Notes: generated by a model from the sequence alone, not told the origin. A DNA stretch of 64,000 nt from G963556115 sp963667375 (GCA_963667375.1 OY763323.1:1-64000); one strand, 5' to 3'; numbered from the stretch's first letter, positions 8,063 to 17,316 are shown. Translations and numbers: made by a program.

Positions 8063-10444
8063 CTACTGCGCGTACAAGTTCGTCACAATGTTGTTCGTCG
8101 TGAAAGTATTGGTCCTCGTGCCGGGCGTGTACACTCCGCCTTCGTACAGCCCATCGGTAACTGTTCCGGTTGAACTGCCTCCACGATACAAGTAGTAAGA
8201 CGTGCCCGCTTGCAGCGCGGGCGAGGAAAACACTAACGATCTGTACGACTTTGAGGGCGCGAACGTCACCAGGTTGGTCCCGCCGGTGGCCGTCTTTATG
8301 TGGGCCAAAGTGCCGGCGGACTTCCACTGGCTGTAGGTGATCTTCACCGAACGCTGCGATGACGACGAACTCGGCGCCTGGGCCATCTGGGAACTGCCGG
8401 CGGCTACCAGGAAACCACCGCTGATGTTGAACGTCCCGTCATAGTCGATCGCGCCGTTGAAGTCCGCGGTCGGACCGTGGACGATGACCGTGCCGCCTGT
8501 CATCACGATGTCACCGTTCACGTCGATGCCGTCACCGTCGGCGTATACGGCGATGAAGCCGCCATTGATGTAAAGGTAATGATCGGCCGGCGGTGGCGGA
8601 GGGTCGCCGGACCCATCGCCGCCGGCGCCGTTTATGCCGTCATCGCTCGAAGTGATGTTCATGACCCCGTCGTTGATGGTGATGTCCGCGCTTTCGATCC
8701 CCTCGTAGGAATCCGTAATCGTGATGGTCCCACCACTGATTGAGATAGCCAGGTCGGCGTGAATGCCGTCGTCCGCCGACGCGATGGTCGTAGTACCGCC
8801 GCTGACAGTGACCGTATCATTGGAGTGCAGGCCGTCGTCGGCGCAATCGAGGTCGATCGTTCCGCCCTCGATCGCGACGCTCACCAGCCCCTTGATGCCT
8901 TTGGCGGACAGCTCCTCGGGGATCGTCGCGGTGTGCCCACCGCCCGAAACGACGGTGACATCGCCCGCGACCACAGTGACGTTGGTTTCCGCGGCGAAGC
9001 CGTCTCCGCCGGAGGTGATATCAAGCGTGCCGTCCTGAACCGAGATGTACCCCAGCAGGGGATCCCCGTCGTTGTCGGATTTCAGGCCGTCGCCGCCGGA
9101 GGTGACAGTGATGTCGCCATCCTGGATCAACAAGTAGTCCTTGCCGCGGATGCCGTCGTCGACGGCGTCCACGGTGATCGTCCCGCCGGTGATGGTCAGC
9201 TCGTCCTTGCTGGTTATTGCGTCGTTGTAGTTGCCGTAGACCGTCAGCGACCCGGTGCCGGAGATGGTCATGGTGTCCTTGCTGAACAGGCAGGCGTTGG
9301 GCTCATCCTCCTCCGGGTCCTCGTACACGTAGGTTTCGGCATCGTCCAGGTAGTTCTGGGTCTGGTCGGCCAGGATGACTTCCACGCTGCCGACGTTCAT
9401 CACAAAGATGGGGGCGCTGGTGGAGTTGCTGATGTTGACCCCGTCCAAAATCATCTCAACCAGACCACCGGCTGCGGCGTTCACTACGATCTGCCCGTCG
9501 TTCAGCGTGCCGGTGATGTTGAAGGTGCCCGCGGTTGTGATGGTAGCGGTTGTTCCGTCGACGGTGACACCGATGCCGTCCACCGATATGGAAGTTCCGT
9601 TCAGGGTGATCTGGGTGATTTCGGGAATCTCCGACTCAAATCCGCAGGACGGGTCGGCGGGGTTACCTTCACCGCTGAAGCACAACTGGAAGACGCCGTA
9701 GTCGGCGATGTCCACGTCGTAGTCCTGGTCGGCGTCGGCGGGGATGAGGCCGTCGCCGTCCGGTGTCAGGCTGCATCCGCCCGGCAGCGGGTCGTATGAC
9801 GTGGACGGGCCGGACATGCAGCCGTGGAAGGTCTCGTAGTCGTCCAGGTCGACGTCACCATCCTGGTCGAAGTCACTCAGGGCGTACCCCACAACGCGGC
9901 CCGGGCTGGCAACGTCACCACCAGAGGACGCCCGTGAGCCGAACGAATCGCCGACGGTGGCCAGGGACCAGTCGGTCTGGGCGGTGGTGTCGGCGTAGTC
10001 CGTGTCCGGGATGCTGCAACCGGCATACTGGGTCCGCGGAGTGCCCGGATAGTCCTCGTCACCATAGCTGAGCTGATCGATGAGCGTGTTGGTGTTGTCG
10101 TAGAGGTTGATCTGGTCATTCCTGCCGAGGTTGGCCGCCAGTTCACCGATGATGTCGACGCCGACCAAACCCCAGGCGGTGGCGAAGTCCGTAGCCACCG
10201 CTTCGGTCAGGATCACTGACTCGCCGGGCTGGACGACGCCGAAGACGCTCAAGTCAACCGTTCCCGGGACCTGGCTGTCGTCGTCGAAGCTCCAGCCGGT
10301 CATGTCCACTGCGACCGACCCGACGTTGGTGAATTCGACGAACTCTCCATTGGCGCCGCTGTACATCCACTCGGTAATCTGCATGTCCCCTGATGCGACT
10401 TGGACGAACGCGACGATGACGCTGACTATGACGGCTGACCTCAT
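8063..10444 (-). CDS. Secreted protein: lamin-tail, dockerin-like EF hands, Cthe_2159-type beta-helix
   Basis: 793 residues with a signal peptide (MRSAVIVSVIVAFVQVASG). Residues ~20-165 form a lamin-tail domain (ITEWMYSGANGEFVEFTNVG, MTGWSFDDDS). Residues ~185-260 carry two dockerin-like calcium repeats (DFDQDGDVDLDDYETFHGCM and DADQDYDVDIADYGVFQLC), a layout common in Phycisphaerae. From ~290 on there are many TITGGTITV / DDGIHAD turns, the pattern of the Cthe_2159-like (DUF4353) right-handed beta-helix, whose founder binds polygalacturonate. Likely exported and carbohydrate-binding. GGAGAAAACC precedes the ATG. A lamin-tail relative with an amber codon lies just upstream on the same strand. 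Confidence 0.82.
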   Translation of the reverse strand: MRSAVIVSVIVAFVQVASGDMQITEWMYSGANGEFVEFTNVGSVAVDMTGWSFDDDSQVPGTVDLSVFGVVQPGESVILTEAVATDFATAWGLVGVDIIGELAANLGRNDQINLYDNTNTLIDQLSYGDEDYPGTPRTQYAGCSIPDTDYADTTAQTDWSLATVGDSFGSRASSGGDVASPGRVVGYALSDFDQDGDVDLDDYETFHGCMSGPSTSYDPLPGGCSLTPDGDGLIPADADQDYDVDIADYGVFQLCFSGEGNPADPSCGFESEIPEITQITLNGTSISVDGIGVTVDGTTATITTAGTFNITGTLNDGQIVVNAAAGGLVEMILDGVNISNSTSAPIFVMNVGSVEVILADQTQNYLDDAETYVYEDPEEDEPNACLFSKDTMTISGTGSLTVYGNYNDAITSKDELTITGGTITVDAVDDGIRGKDYLLIQDGDITVTSGGDGLKSDNDGDPLLGYISVQDGTLDITSGGDGFAAETNVTVVAGDVTVVSGGGHTATIPEELSAKGIKGLVSVAIEGGTIDLDCADDGLHSNDTVTVSGGTTTIASADDGIHADLAISISGGTITITDSYEGIESADITINDGVMNITSSDDGINGAGGDGSGDPPPPPADHYLYINGGFIAVYADGDGIDVNGDIVMTGGTVIVHGPTADFNGAIDYDGTFNISGGFLVAAGSSQMAQAPSSSSSQRSVKITYSQWKSAGTLAHIKTATGGTNLVTFAPSKSYRSLVFSSPALQAGTSYYLYRGGSSTGTVTDGLYEGGVYTPGTRTNTFTTNNIVTNLYAQ

Positions 10445-10600
10445 TGGTTTTCTCCTTCAGGGTGCGGCCCCGAAGACTGCCCAAGGCGCACGGGCCGCGT
10501 GACTGTTTCTTTGACAATCCAGCGCAGATTAACCGCGCTCCCGAAGCCGCCGGCCCCCAATCCGGCGGCTACGGAGGAACTTTGAGCTGGCGTAGTCCCA

Positions 10601-11218
10601 CTAACGGCGATGGCGGCCGATCAACAACCCACTGACTAGAAACAGGACGAAGGTGGCGGGCTCCGGCACTACGCCGGGGCTGGCTATGTCGCCACCGGAG
10701 GACATCCACGAACCGAAGGAATCCCCCACGGAGGCCAGGGTCCAGCTCGTCTGGGCGATCGTGTACCCATAGTCCGTAGCCGGGATGTTGCAGCTTGCAT
10801 CCTTGGTCCGCGGAGTACCCGCGTAAACCTCGTCGCCGAAGGCAAGTTCGTCTACCAAGTTGTCGCCGGCATCGTAAAGGTTGATCTGGTCACCGCGGCC
10901 GAGATTCGCCGACAGCTCGCCGATGACATCGACGCCACTCAGACCCCAGGCCGTGGCGAAGTCCGCAGCCACCGCCTCAGTCAGAATCACCGACGCCCCA
11001 GCCTCGACCACGCCGAAGGCGCTGAGGTCAACCGTTCCAGGAACCCCGCTGTCGTCGTCGAAACTCCACCCGGTCATGTCCACCGCGCTAGGCCCGACGT
11101 TCGTGAACTCGATGAATTCTCCGTCGCTACCGCTGTACATCCACTCGGATTTCACCATCTCAGCCGACGCGACCTAAACAAAACAAACCACCAAGCCAAT
11201 CACCAGTGCGCGTTTCAT
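10601..11218 (-). pseudogene. Lamin-tail PEP-CTERM protein interrupted by an amber codon
   Basis: The frame starts at ATG 11218 behind a near-perfect GGAGGAGGATC. The first 14 codons (MKRALVIGLVVCFV) are a signal peptide start, then codon 15 is TAG (11176-11174), then VASAEMVKSEWMYSGSDGEF continues without shift. The neighbouring paralogue has Gln (CAG) at this point. The rest is a lamin-tail domain closely matching that paralogue, and the C-terminus VPEPATFVLFLVSGLLIGRHRR is a PEP-CTERM sorting signal for exosortase. The gene is either recently broken, read through, or carries a sequence error. The shorter frame from ATG 11158 would lack a signal peptide. Confidence 0.8.
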
Positions 11219-11353
11219 GATCCTCCTCCTGTCGGTGCACGCCGTTGCGCACGCGGACGGGCAAGATAAGGCCGCCCATCCGCGTGAGCGCGCAAGACCC
11301 CACTATTTCCCGCCTGTGGACACCCCACAGCACAGCCCCATTCTCGCAACCGG

Positions 11354-11373
11354 AATGTTAAGAGAACATTAAG
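11354..11373 (-). promoter_or_regulatory. Putative response-regulator direct-repeat box
   Basis: On the minus strand CTTAATGTTCTCTTAACATT is a direct repeat of CTTAAnnTT with an 11-bp period, the spacing used by OmpR-family regulators (similar to PmrA/QseB boxes). It lies 136 bp upstream of the lamin-tail PEP-CTERM gene and just downstream of the two-component operon. Binding by the nearby regulator is inference. Confidence 0.4.
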
Positions 11374-11449
11374 CCGCCCTGGCCAAGGGTGGAGCAATCC
11401 GGGCGGAGATCCCGGTCCGATGTCCCATAACCAACCGTGTCACAACCAG

Positions 11450-13087
11450 TTATGGGCCGAGCACGGCCTCGCCGTGTGTCCCGTTGCTGTGTTTGGCGGA
11501 GGGGAATGTGAGAGTGAGGGTGAACCATGAATCGTCATTGACGCTGACCTGGGCGCTGCCGCCCATGGCCTCCATCGCTCGGCGGACGAGGGTGAGGCCC
11601 AATCCGCAGTTCAGGCCGGTCTTGCTGCGGGCGGCATCGGCCCGCCAGAACCGGTCGAACACTCGGGCGACCTCGCAACCGGTCAAGCGGCAGCCGGCGT
11701 TGGCCAGGATGAACTGCGGCCTGGTGCCGGCACGTCCTATATCCGCGATGATTCGAGTACCTTCCGAGGCGTACCGGGCAGCATTGGCCAGGGCGTTGGC
11801 GAGGACCACGTCCAGCAGCTTCGGATCAGCCTCGACCTGTGATTCAGGCGGACACTGGTCTTCGAGCGTGAGCCCGCGCTCCTCGGCCTTCGAATGAACG
11901 ACGGCCCAGTGCTCGACAACCAGGGGCTTGAGGGGAATGGTGGTCAGCTCCGGTTTCACCTGGCCCGCCTCCAGGCGTGCCAGGGTCAGCAGCTTCTCGA
12001 TCAGGCCCTGCAGGGTGGTGATGGTGACCTCCATTTCGCCCAATGCCCGGCGGTATTCCTGCGGGTCGCGCATCCGGCTGAGGGTGACCTCGGCGATGGC
12101 GCGGATTTCGGCCACGGGCGTGCGCAGCTCATGGGCTACGTCGGCGGTAAGGGCGCGCTCTCGCTCGAACGCCTCGTCCAGCCGGCCGAGCAACTCGTTG
12201 AGCTGGTGGACGAGCGGCTCGATTTCGCGAGGGACGCCCTGGTCGGCGATCCGCTTCTTCAGCCCGGTCTCGTCCAGCGCGGCGATTTTGTCAGCCACCA
12301 CGCCGAGCGGATGCAAGCCCCGACTGACGACGAGCCAGGCCACTCCACCCGAGACGGCCATGGTCCCGAGGGCCGTCGCCGCCAGCAAGGCTGCCAGGAA
12401 ACCCAGTTGTTTCTCGATCTCCGCAGTCCCTGCGGCTACAACAACGGTCAGCTTGGGGAGCGAACCCGCGTGCGGCCCCGGCCCTCGCAGGGGTGGCTGC
12501 AAACGCAGCCCGGCGGCTCGGCCGGGCGAGCCGTCCGGCAGCGTGATCGTCTGGAAACGTGGCCGGCCGGCCGGCGCGTCCAAACGGGGCAGATCGGCAC
12601 CAGCCAACGCCGAGGACCGTATGACAAGCTCTCCGGTCGTAGACCTCGGCCTGTCCTCCGGTGCACCCGGGCCATGCGGACCCGGCGGCGGTGGGCCGGG
12701 CGGCCTCTGAACATGGAACCAGGGATCCGGCGGACGACGGTGGCCCGGCTCGGGGCCGGTGTCGTCATCCTCGCTCTGTTCGGCGTCGCCGTCCGACATT
12801 GCCGGCAACACGTCGATAGGCTGGTCACTCCAGATCTGGAACATGGCCCCCTGGCGAAGCTGGCCCGCCGACAACCGGGTCAGGCCCTCGGTGTCAAACC
12901 AGTGCCCGAGCGGACCCTCGTGAACCAGCAAGGCGAGCGAACTCGCGCCGGTCAGCAGGCTGTCGTCGAAAGCGCGGTAGAGTTGCCGTCGCTGCACAGT
13001 GTAGATGGTCGCGCCGGCCACCGTCAGCAAGACCGCCATCCCCAGGAACATGCCGAGGACCAACCTGGAACGCAGCGAACCGCTCAT
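11450..13087 (-). CDS. Two-component sensor histidine kinase
   Basis: 545 residues; the start is ATG 13087, which overlaps the stop of the response regulator gene as ATGA. Transmembrane helix 1 is near residues 7-28, followed by a ~170-residue periplasmic part rich in Pro, Gly, Asp and Glu (GPPPPGPHGPGAPEDRPRS). Helix 2 (LLAATALGTMAVSGGVAWLVV) leads into HAMP and the dimerisation/phosphoacceptor helix VAHELRTPVAEIRA with His near 318. The HATPase part includes FILANAG (N box), VFDRFWRAD (F box) and NCGLGLTLVRR (G box). It should autophosphorylate and pass phosphate to the cognate regulator. The acidic, His/Pro-rich sensor could bind cations (speculative). Confidence 0.9.
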   Translation of the reverse strand: MSGSLRSRLVLGMFLGMAVLLTVAGATIYTVQRRQLYRAFDDSLLTGASSLALLVHEGPLGHWFDTEGLTRLSAGQLRQGAMFQIWSDQPIDVLPAMSDGDAEQSEDDDTGPEPGHRRPPDPWFHVQRPPGPPPPGPHGPGAPEDRPRSTTGELVIRSSALAGADLPRLDAPAGRPRFQTITLPDGSPGRAAGLRLQPPLRGPGPHAGSLPKLTVVVAAGTAEIEKQLGFLAALLAATALGTMAVSGGVAWLVVSRGLHPLGVVADKIAALDETGLKKRIADQGVPREIEPLVHQLNELLGRLDEAFERERALTADVAHELRTPVAEIRAIAEVTLSRMRDPQEYRRALGEMEVTITTLQGLIEKLLTLARLEAGQVKPELTTIPLKPLVVEHWAVVHSKAEERGLTLEDQCPPESQVEADPKLLDVVLANALANAARYASEGTRIIADIGRAGTRPQFILANAGCRLTGCEVARVFDRFWRADAARSKTGLNCGLGLTLVRRAMEAMGGSAQVSVNDDSWFTLTLTFPSAKHSNGTHGEAVLGP

Positions 13088-13758
13088 GGTTTGCATCCCA
13101 GCACGTAGCCGAGCCCGCGTCGCGTCTGAATCAGACTCTCGCCGCCGGGGCGATCGAGTTTGCGCCGCAGGCAACTGATGTAAACGTCCACCACGTTGCT
13201 GAGGGTCTCCGAGCCGAAGTCATACAAGTGGTCCCAGATTTCGGAGCGACTGACGGTCTCTCCTGCTCGTCGCGCCAGATACTCCAAGAGTTTGTATTCC
13301 ATTGGTCGCAGGTCGATCTCGGCCTCTTGCAGCCACACGCGTTGCTTCGCGGTGTCCACGCGCAGGTCGCCGACTTCGATTACCGGGCTGTGCTGGCTGT
13401 AACGCCGGCGAACCAGGGCCCGGACGCGAGCGCGCAGTTCCTCGAAGGCGAAGGGCTTGACGAGATAATCGTCGGCGCCGGAATCCAGGCCGTTGACGCG
13501 ATCAGCCACCGTGTCCATGGCGGTGAGGATCAACACTTGGCTTTGGCAGCCCTCCTGGCGAAGGCGGCGCAGAATGCTGAGCCCGTCCAGCCCCGGCAGC
13601 ATGAGGTCGAGGATGATGACATCGTAGGGATTGCTCTGGGCGTACCAGAGGCCCTCCTCCCCGTCGCCGCTGGCGTCCACGACGAAGTGGGCCTCTTCAA
13701 GGCCCTTTTGCAGCCACTCGCGCAGCCGGGCCTGGTCTTCTACTATGAGCACACGCAT
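13084..13758 (-). CDS. OmpR/PhoB-family response regulator
   Basis: 224 residues from ATG 13758 (MRVLIVEDQ); an in-frame ATG five codons earlier (13773) is the alternative. The receiver domain has acidic E7/D8, phosphoacceptor D51 in ILDLMLPG and K101 in YLVKPF. The C-terminal winged helix is complete (VWLQEAEIDLRPMEYKLLEY ... VDVYISCLRRKLDRPGG ... RRGLGYVLG). It overlaps the kinase gene by 4 bp, so the pair is one operon. Candidate targets are the arylsulfotransferase gene upstream and the lamin-tail gene downstream, both preceded by 11-bp-period direct repeats. Confidence 0.92.
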   Translation of the reverse strand: MRVLIVEDQARLREWLQKGLEEAHFVVDASGDGEEGLWYAQSNPYDVIILDLMLPGLDGLSILRRLRQEGCQSQVLILTAMDTVADRVNGLDSGADDYLVKPFAFEELRARVRALVRRRYSQHSPVIEVGDLRVDTAKQRVWLQEAEIDLRPMEYKLLEYLARRAGETVSRSEIWDHLYDFGSETLSNVVDVYISCLRRKLDRPGGESLIQTRRGLGYVLGCKP

Positions 13759-13872
13759 ACGCCCGATCCGCATGCAAGCTGGGCCATCACGTCCTGACCG
13801 CTGTGCGCCCGGCCCGGGGACGCCGGCGTTGGTCAGTCTGGTATAGGCTTCGGCCGGACAGTCCCTTGGGCT

Positions 13873-15621
13873 TCATTCGGTCAGCCCCTGGTTCGTGCTC
13901 GCTGCCTGTAACAGCCGGCGCAGCCCGGGGTGGTCCGGCGCAAATCTCGTTGCCCGAAATAGGCCACCACCCGGACCACCCGGTGGGCCCTTGCGTCGGC
14001 CTTCACCCGGGGGTCCGCCTCGAGAACGGTGACCACCCGGGCCGTGGTGACCCGATCCAAACCCGCCACCGGGCCCGCCTCGCTCAATGTACGGATTGAC
14101 GTATTCCCAGACGGTCTTTCCACTCGCGTCAACCTCGATCAGACGCCCCTCCTCACCCGAGCAGACCAGCGTGTTCCCGTTGGGCAGCCGCTGTGCCCCG
14201 GAAATCGAACGAGAGAACAGGTCCTGCTTGTCGGCAGCGGTGTACTCCCAAGTCGCGTTTGCAGGCCCGAACGCTTGACCACGTTTCAGGCGGTAGCTTC
14301 CCGTGGCACTGACCGGCGGGGCAAACTCCACGACGGAGGAGTATTGTCCGTCCAACCGGCCGACACCGTTGTTGAACACCATCAGGTGCCCGGCGCCGGG
14401 GGAGCCGGCTGGTATCCAGCGTACGTCGTGCTGGGCGAAGAGCACCTGGTCCGTCGCGTCGCCGGCGCTGTAGGTGCGCGGGTTGCCCCAGCGGTACAGA
14501 AGGTCGCCGCCCTTGCCCTGCCGCCCTCCGCTGTGACCGGCAGCTTCTTGCGTGGTGGTACTGTGGTCAATGATCCAGACTTCGCTGAAATTGTGAACGC
14601 TAAGCGCGATCTGATCCAGTTCGGCGTTGTAGGCGACGGCGTTGGTGTGACACCAGTCCGCGCCCATGTCCGGCCCACCGGGCCCTCGTCCCCCTCCCGG
14701 TCCGAAACCTGGTTCTTGTTCCGTGTCTTCCGCTTCCTCGGCATCCGCTCCGCCCACGTATCCCAAGGCCCGCAGCCGCTCTATTTCCTCCGAGGTGATG
14801 CGAGGGCCCCGCCGGCTGTAGTTCAAGTCCATCAACTCCGGATGGTCAGCCACCACGCCGTAGTTCGCCTTGTCCTTGTCGATGTCCTGAACCAGGTGGT
14901 CCCAGACGTGCCACTGCCAGACGATCTTGCCGCCGGACGTACCTTCCGGGGCCACTTCAAGCAGGCAATCGGGCCACAACCCGGAGTCGGAGGCCTGCTC
15001 CGGGTCGCGACCCGCGGCGAGCACCTGCTCACGAGTCTTTTTCTCCCAGGCGATCAGCAGAATGTGGCCGTTGGGCAGGGGCTCGATGTCATGATGTTGG
15101 CACCGGCTTGCGTCCGCACACACGTATTCCCACAGGACGGTGCCGTCCGGCGCGAGCCGCTCGATGTGCCCGCCGATGCCGCCGCCCCCGAAGTGCCGGT
15201 TGCCCGGCTGACGCCCGCAGCGCAGCAGGGACCCATCCTCCAGAAGGTAGACCGCCTGACCGGGCACGTACTCGCTGGACCAGGAATGGGCCAACTGCCC
15301 TTGAATGTCGATCAGGTAGGTCGTGGTCGAGTTGAGTGGAGCGAACAGCGTGTACCCGGGGTATGCGGCGTCGGTGTTGAGAACCAGTCCTCGCTGGGCT
15401 GATTCCGCCTGCTTCTCGGGCCGGCGCCGCGGGCCCGGCTGAGCGGCGACGGCCTCGGCAGGCGACTCGTCGGCTGCGTGGTCGGCGAGCAAGTCCGCAC
15501 CCTGCGAATCCGACGACGGGGGGCGGTCCTGGCCCTGTGCTTGGATCACCAGCACCGCTGCACACAGCAGGATCGGAAAGAAGACGGAACAGCCAAGGTG
15601 AACGCTTCGGTCCATGGGCAT
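13873..15621 (-). CDS. Exported arylsulfotransferase-family protein
   Basis: 582 residues from ATG 15621, with AGGAGG 8 bp upstream. A signal peptide (LGCSVFFPILLCAAVLVIQAQG) is followed by a linker and a beta-propeller with motifs typical of bacterial arylsulfotransferases: CQHHDIEPLPNGHIL (about 178-192), GADWCHTNAVAYNAELDQIA, FAQHDVRWIP and GAQRLPNGNTLVCSGEEGR. The family moves sulfate between phenolic compounds, or acts as a lyase-like propeller in some members; the true substrate is unknown. The C-terminus is Gly/Pro/His-rich (GGGFGSGHHGPGGHRSRGG). A 19-bp direct repeat lies about 50 bp upstream, and the two-component operon follows directly. Confidence 0.8.
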   Translation of the reverse strand: MPMDRSVHLGCSVFFPILLCAAVLVIQAQGQDRPPSSDSQGADLLADHAADESPAEAVAAQPGPRRRPEKQAESAQRGLVLNTDAAYPGYTLFAPLNSTTTYLIDIQGQLAHSWSSEYVPGQAVYLLEDGSLLRCGRQPGNRHFGGGGIGGHIERLAPDGTVLWEYVCADASRCQHHDIEPLPNGHILLIAWEKKTREQVLAAGRDPEQASDSGLWPDCLLEVAPEGTSGGKIVWQWHVWDHLVQDIDKDKANYGVVADHPELMDLNYSRRGPRITSEEIERLRALGYVGGADAEEAEDTEQEPGFGPGGGRGPGGPDMGADWCHTNAVAYNAELDQIALSVHNFSEVWIIDHSTTTQEAAGHSGGRQGKGGDLLYRWGNPRTYSAGDATDQVLFAQHDVRWIPAGSPGAGHLMVFNNGVGRLDGQYSSVVEFAPPVSATGSYRLKRGQAFGPANATWEYTAADKQDLFSRSISGAQRLPNGNTLVCSGEEGRLIEVDASGKTVWEYVNPYIERGGPGGGFGSGHHGPGGHRSRGGPPGEGRRKGPPGGPGGGLFRATRFAPDHPGLRRLLQAASTNQGLTE

Positions 15622-15669
15622 CAAGACATCCTCCTATGTCGCCGAACCGCCTCCTACTGTGGCAACTCC

Positions 15670-15688
15670 AACATGAAAAGAACATGAA
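15670..15688 (-). promoter_or_regulatory. Putative response-regulator direct-repeat box before the arylsulfotransferase
   Basis: Minus-strand TTCATGTTCTTTTCATGTT holds two exact TTCATGTT copies with an 11-bp period, the geometry of OmpR-family tandem sites, about 50 bp upstream of the start codon. Confidence 0.45.
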
Positions 15689-15816
15689 CCGGCGGAGGCG
15701 TTGTCAGTCCCGTCGTCTTGAGCGCTAGGTCGAACGACCCCGCGGGCTGCTTCACGCCGGATTAGCACTTGGCAAGCTACGCCGCCACCCATCGGCTGTA
15801 ACTCGGCAGCGTGCTG

Positions 15817-16770
15817 CTACAACGCTGCCACGGTCTTGTGTTTGGGCTTGGCGGCTGGCTGCTGCTCGTTTTTGGGACGTGTCTTCCACCGCCGGTGTAT
15901 CCAAAGGTATTGCGTCGGATCCACGCGGACAGCCTCCTCGATCGACCGCGTGTACTCCTGGGTGATCCACCGCAGGGGGTCGTCGCGGTCCTGCCATTCG
16001 TGGGGGTGAATGACGCGTTGGACGCCCAGTTCGTACTCGAACCGATCGCTGGTGCGGCGGGCGTACCCCACGATGATGGGGACCTCAGCGCGCATGGCCA
16101 GCAACCCGATCGACTTGTAGGTCGAGGCCTGCCGGCCGAAGAAGTCGACGAACAGCCCCTTGTGCCCCGCGTTCTGGTCGGCGATGAAGCCGAGCGCCCC
16201 GCCGCGGTGCAGGATGTCCTCGGCTGACTTGGCGGCCCCCTTCTTGTCGAGCAGCTTCAGCCCGGCGCTGCCGCGGGTGCTGACTACGTATCGATTCAAA
16301 TAAGCGTTATCCAGCGGGCGCATGACGGCGACCATTTCGAAGCCGTACACCGACAGCAGGTGGCCGGTCAGCTCGAAGTTGCCGTAGTGGCCGGTCACCA
16401 GGATCGCCCCTCGTCCCTGCAAGAGAACGCGCAGGGCCTCGCCCATGTTCTTCAAACGCACGTACTTCGCCCAGGTCCATTCATTCAGCAGGCGCGGGGT
16501 GAACATGAGCTCCACGGCGAACATGGTGAAGTGCTGCATCGACCGCAGGGCGATCCGGTCGACCTCCGCCGGCGAGAGCGACTCGCCGTAGGCCAGACGC
16601 AGGTGCTGGCGGGCCCGTTCCAGATGACGCGGCATCAGGTACGCCCAGATCCTCCCCAGCAGCCTGGCCGTCTGCAGGTTCCAGTTCACCGGAAACAAGT
16701 GGAACACAAAGACAGCCGCCCGGATGGCGGCATACTGCAGCCAAGCGATGGGGCCGGTGTCTTTGCCCAT
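15817..16770 (-). CDS. LpxL/HtrB-family lipid A acyltransferase
   Basis: 317 residues. An N-terminal hydrophobic helix (about 10-26) anchors it to the inner membrane. The catalytic HX4D/E motif is H128-Y-G-N-F-E133 in VTGHYGNFELTG, and the family block ADQNAGHKGLFVDFFGRQAST follows. These enzymes transfer a fatty acyl chain from acyl-ACP to a lipid A precursor; which chain is unknown. It implies an outer membrane with LPS-like lipid. The C-terminus is Lys/Pro-rich. It appears to be monocistronic. Confidence 0.88.
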   Translation of the reverse strand: MGKDTGPIAWLQYAAIRAAVFVFHLFPVNWNLQTARLLGRIWAYLMPRHLERARQHLRLAYGESLSPAEVDRIALRSMQHFTMFAVELMFTPRLLNEWTWAKYVRLKNMGEALRVLLQGRGAILVTGHYGNFELTGHLLSVYGFEMVAVMRPLDNAYLNRYVVSTRGSAGLKLLDKKGAAKSAEDILHRGGALGFIADQNAGHKGLFVDFFGRQASTYKSIGLLAMRAEVPIIVGYARRTSDRFEYELGVQRVIHPHEWQDRDDPLRWITQEYTRSIEEAVRVDPTQYLWIHRRWKTRPKNEQQPAAKPKHKTVAAL

Positions 16771-16842
16771 GGGCAGACCTCAGGTGCGGTGGTGCGCCGG
16801 CGCAGCGATCGAAAGGCCCGTGCCAGCACGGTCACGAGTACA

Positions 16843-17316
16843 CTATTCGATCGTATAGACCTTGCCTACATGGCGGCAGCCCTTCTGAGCCAATCTTTTC
16901 AGCCCAGGCGAAGTTGGGGAAAAATGCGTCCTGCCGCTTGATACCCAAACAAAGCGTCGGTCCATTTCCGCAAGTTCCGCAGCGTTTTCAGTCATCCACT
17001 CTATTAGCCACTCCAACTTCGCTTCCACGCTACGGACTTCGCCATCGGTTGCGGGGTGCACTTCCACCCAATGCACCACATCGTTCCTGTTGTCTGACGG
17101 TCGATAGCCCACCCCGTAGTCCCACAGTGGCGAGTTGGGCAGCGTTTCAGCGAGCGCCGCTTCCACAGCGACACTTCCCGCGAGTCGGCGAGTGTCTTTG
17201 GCTCGCACGTGTGCCCGATCCACTCCGGGGAGCGCTTGCAGTCCGTGCCGAACGTGGGCGCCAAGCACGGAGCAAGCTTGTGCTGCTGCTCGAAACTCCT
17301 GTCTCACTTCGAGCAC
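16843..17316 (-). CDS. Small protein paired with AAA15 ATPase, possible nuclease-like fold
   Basis: 157 residues, starting at GTG 17316 inside the last codons of the ATPase gene (13-bp overlap), so the two are translationally coupled. No named family recognised. Conserved-looking blocks are GSVAVEAALAETLPNSPLWDYGVGYRPSD, DVVHWVEVHPATDGEVRS (written here in parts) and VEAKLEWLIEWM. The order E...D...E-V-H...K recalls the acidic core of PD-(D/E)XK nucleases, with His in place of Lys; this is a guess. A nuclease or effector partner of an OLD/AAA15-type ATPase would fit a defence module. The protein could also be a specificity subunit. Confidence 0.55.
   Translation of the reverse strand: MLEVRQEFRAAAQACSVLGAHVRHGLQALPGVDRAHVRAKDTRRLAGSVAVEAALAETLPNSPLWDYGVGYRPSDNRNDVVHWVEVHPATDGEVRSVEAKLEWLIEWMTENAAELAEMDRRFVWVSSGRTHFSPTSPGLKRLAQKGCRHVGKVYTIE

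Noticed and set aside
11894..15402. 404- and 457-codon plus-strand frames opposite the histidine kinase and arylsulfotransferase
   Set aside because: Shadows of well-supported genes in GC-rich DNA.
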